This document shows, piece by piece, positions 5,418 to 5,529 of a DNA stretch of 5,529 bases. Location of the stretch: contig CAYWXH010000098.1 of assembly GCA_964462295.1 (NCBI GenBank), positions 1 to 5,529 on the forward strand. The letters are read 5' to 3'. The DNA comes from JALVIU01 sp964462295 (GTDB taxonomy: Bacteria > Atribacterota > JALVIU01). The notes below the pieces were generated by a model, which saw only the letters and a program-made list of their open reading frames with translations, made no database searches and was not told the origin of the DNA. Position 1 is the stretch's first letter. Every line of letters starts with the position of its first letter. The position numbers were made by a program, and so were the translations under genes.

Positions 5418-5529
5418 TACAAAAATCTAAATTTCAAAGTTTTCAATCTATTTCTTTTATATCATGGTAAGGCTTCTTTCCTTTTATCATTATAAGACTT
5501 TCTTTATCCTATCGTAATATAAGCGCTTG
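5418..5529. other. AT-rich upstream intergenic region with possible edge operator
   Basis: No gene is seen here. A perfect palindrome AAGCGCTT lies at 5521-5528, matching the AARCGYTT core common to LacI-family operators. On the minus strand a TATAAT (5494-5489) has a poor -35 (TTACGA, 5517-5512) at 17 bp, which might be a weak second promoter. The only short frames are about 15 codons and lack ribosome sites. The upstream neighbour lies outside the window. Confidence 0.35.

Noticed and set aside
5443..5490. Short 15-codon frame after the upstream TATAAT
   Set aside because: There is no ribosome site, its start overlaps the -10-like sequence, and it has no recognisable product.

Overview
The window looks like a chromosomal sugar-utilisation locus from an AT-rich, probably thermophilic and anaerobic, sugar-fermenting bacterium. 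This is inferred from many AGA/AGG arginine and ATA isoleucine codons, K/E-rich proteins, and a solute-binding protein with an ordinary Sec signal peptide and no lipobox, which suggests a diderm envelope with a periplasm. Dictyoglomota, Thermotogota, Atribacterota and similar deep-branching lineages would fit, but the sequence alone does not settle the taxon.

All five genes lie on the minus strand and read right to left as one likely operon. At the right end (5336-5529) is the control region: a near-consensus extended -10 sigma-70-type promoter (5389-5417), followed by three 10-bp-spaced TGTTY repeats (5350-5379) that look like a DeoR-family operator. Next come a DeoR/GlpR-type repressor (4571-5335), a family-1 periplasmic sugar-binding protein (3251-4492), an intercistronic hairpin (3213-3242), a MalF-type permease (2306-3193), a MalG-type permease overlapping it by 14 bp (1480-2319), and a Gfo/Idh/MocA NAD(P)-dependent oxidoreductase (214-1446). 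The regulator, binding-protein and MalF-type starts are moved to internal ATGs that have good Shine-Dalgarno sequences.

The left end (1-213) is non-coding, much more GC-rich, and consists of diverged tandem copies of a roughly 25-31-bp unit beginning CTCCTCGCAATG. One copy is part of a longer element (45-80) resembling a repeat I recall from intergenic regions of many unrelated bacteria. The copy nearest the operon forms a perfect 17-bp inverted repeat with the last codons of the oxidoreductase gene, placing the stop codon in the loop.

In the inferred working model, the binding protein captures a sugar or sugar derivative, the two permeases import it with an ATPase encoded elsewhere, the oxidoreductase acts on the imported compound or a derivative, and the repressor tunes the operon through a phosphorylated sugar. 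The substrate cannot be read from the sequence. I see no clearly new biological system. The most unusual structure is the repeat/gene-end palindrome at 190-239.
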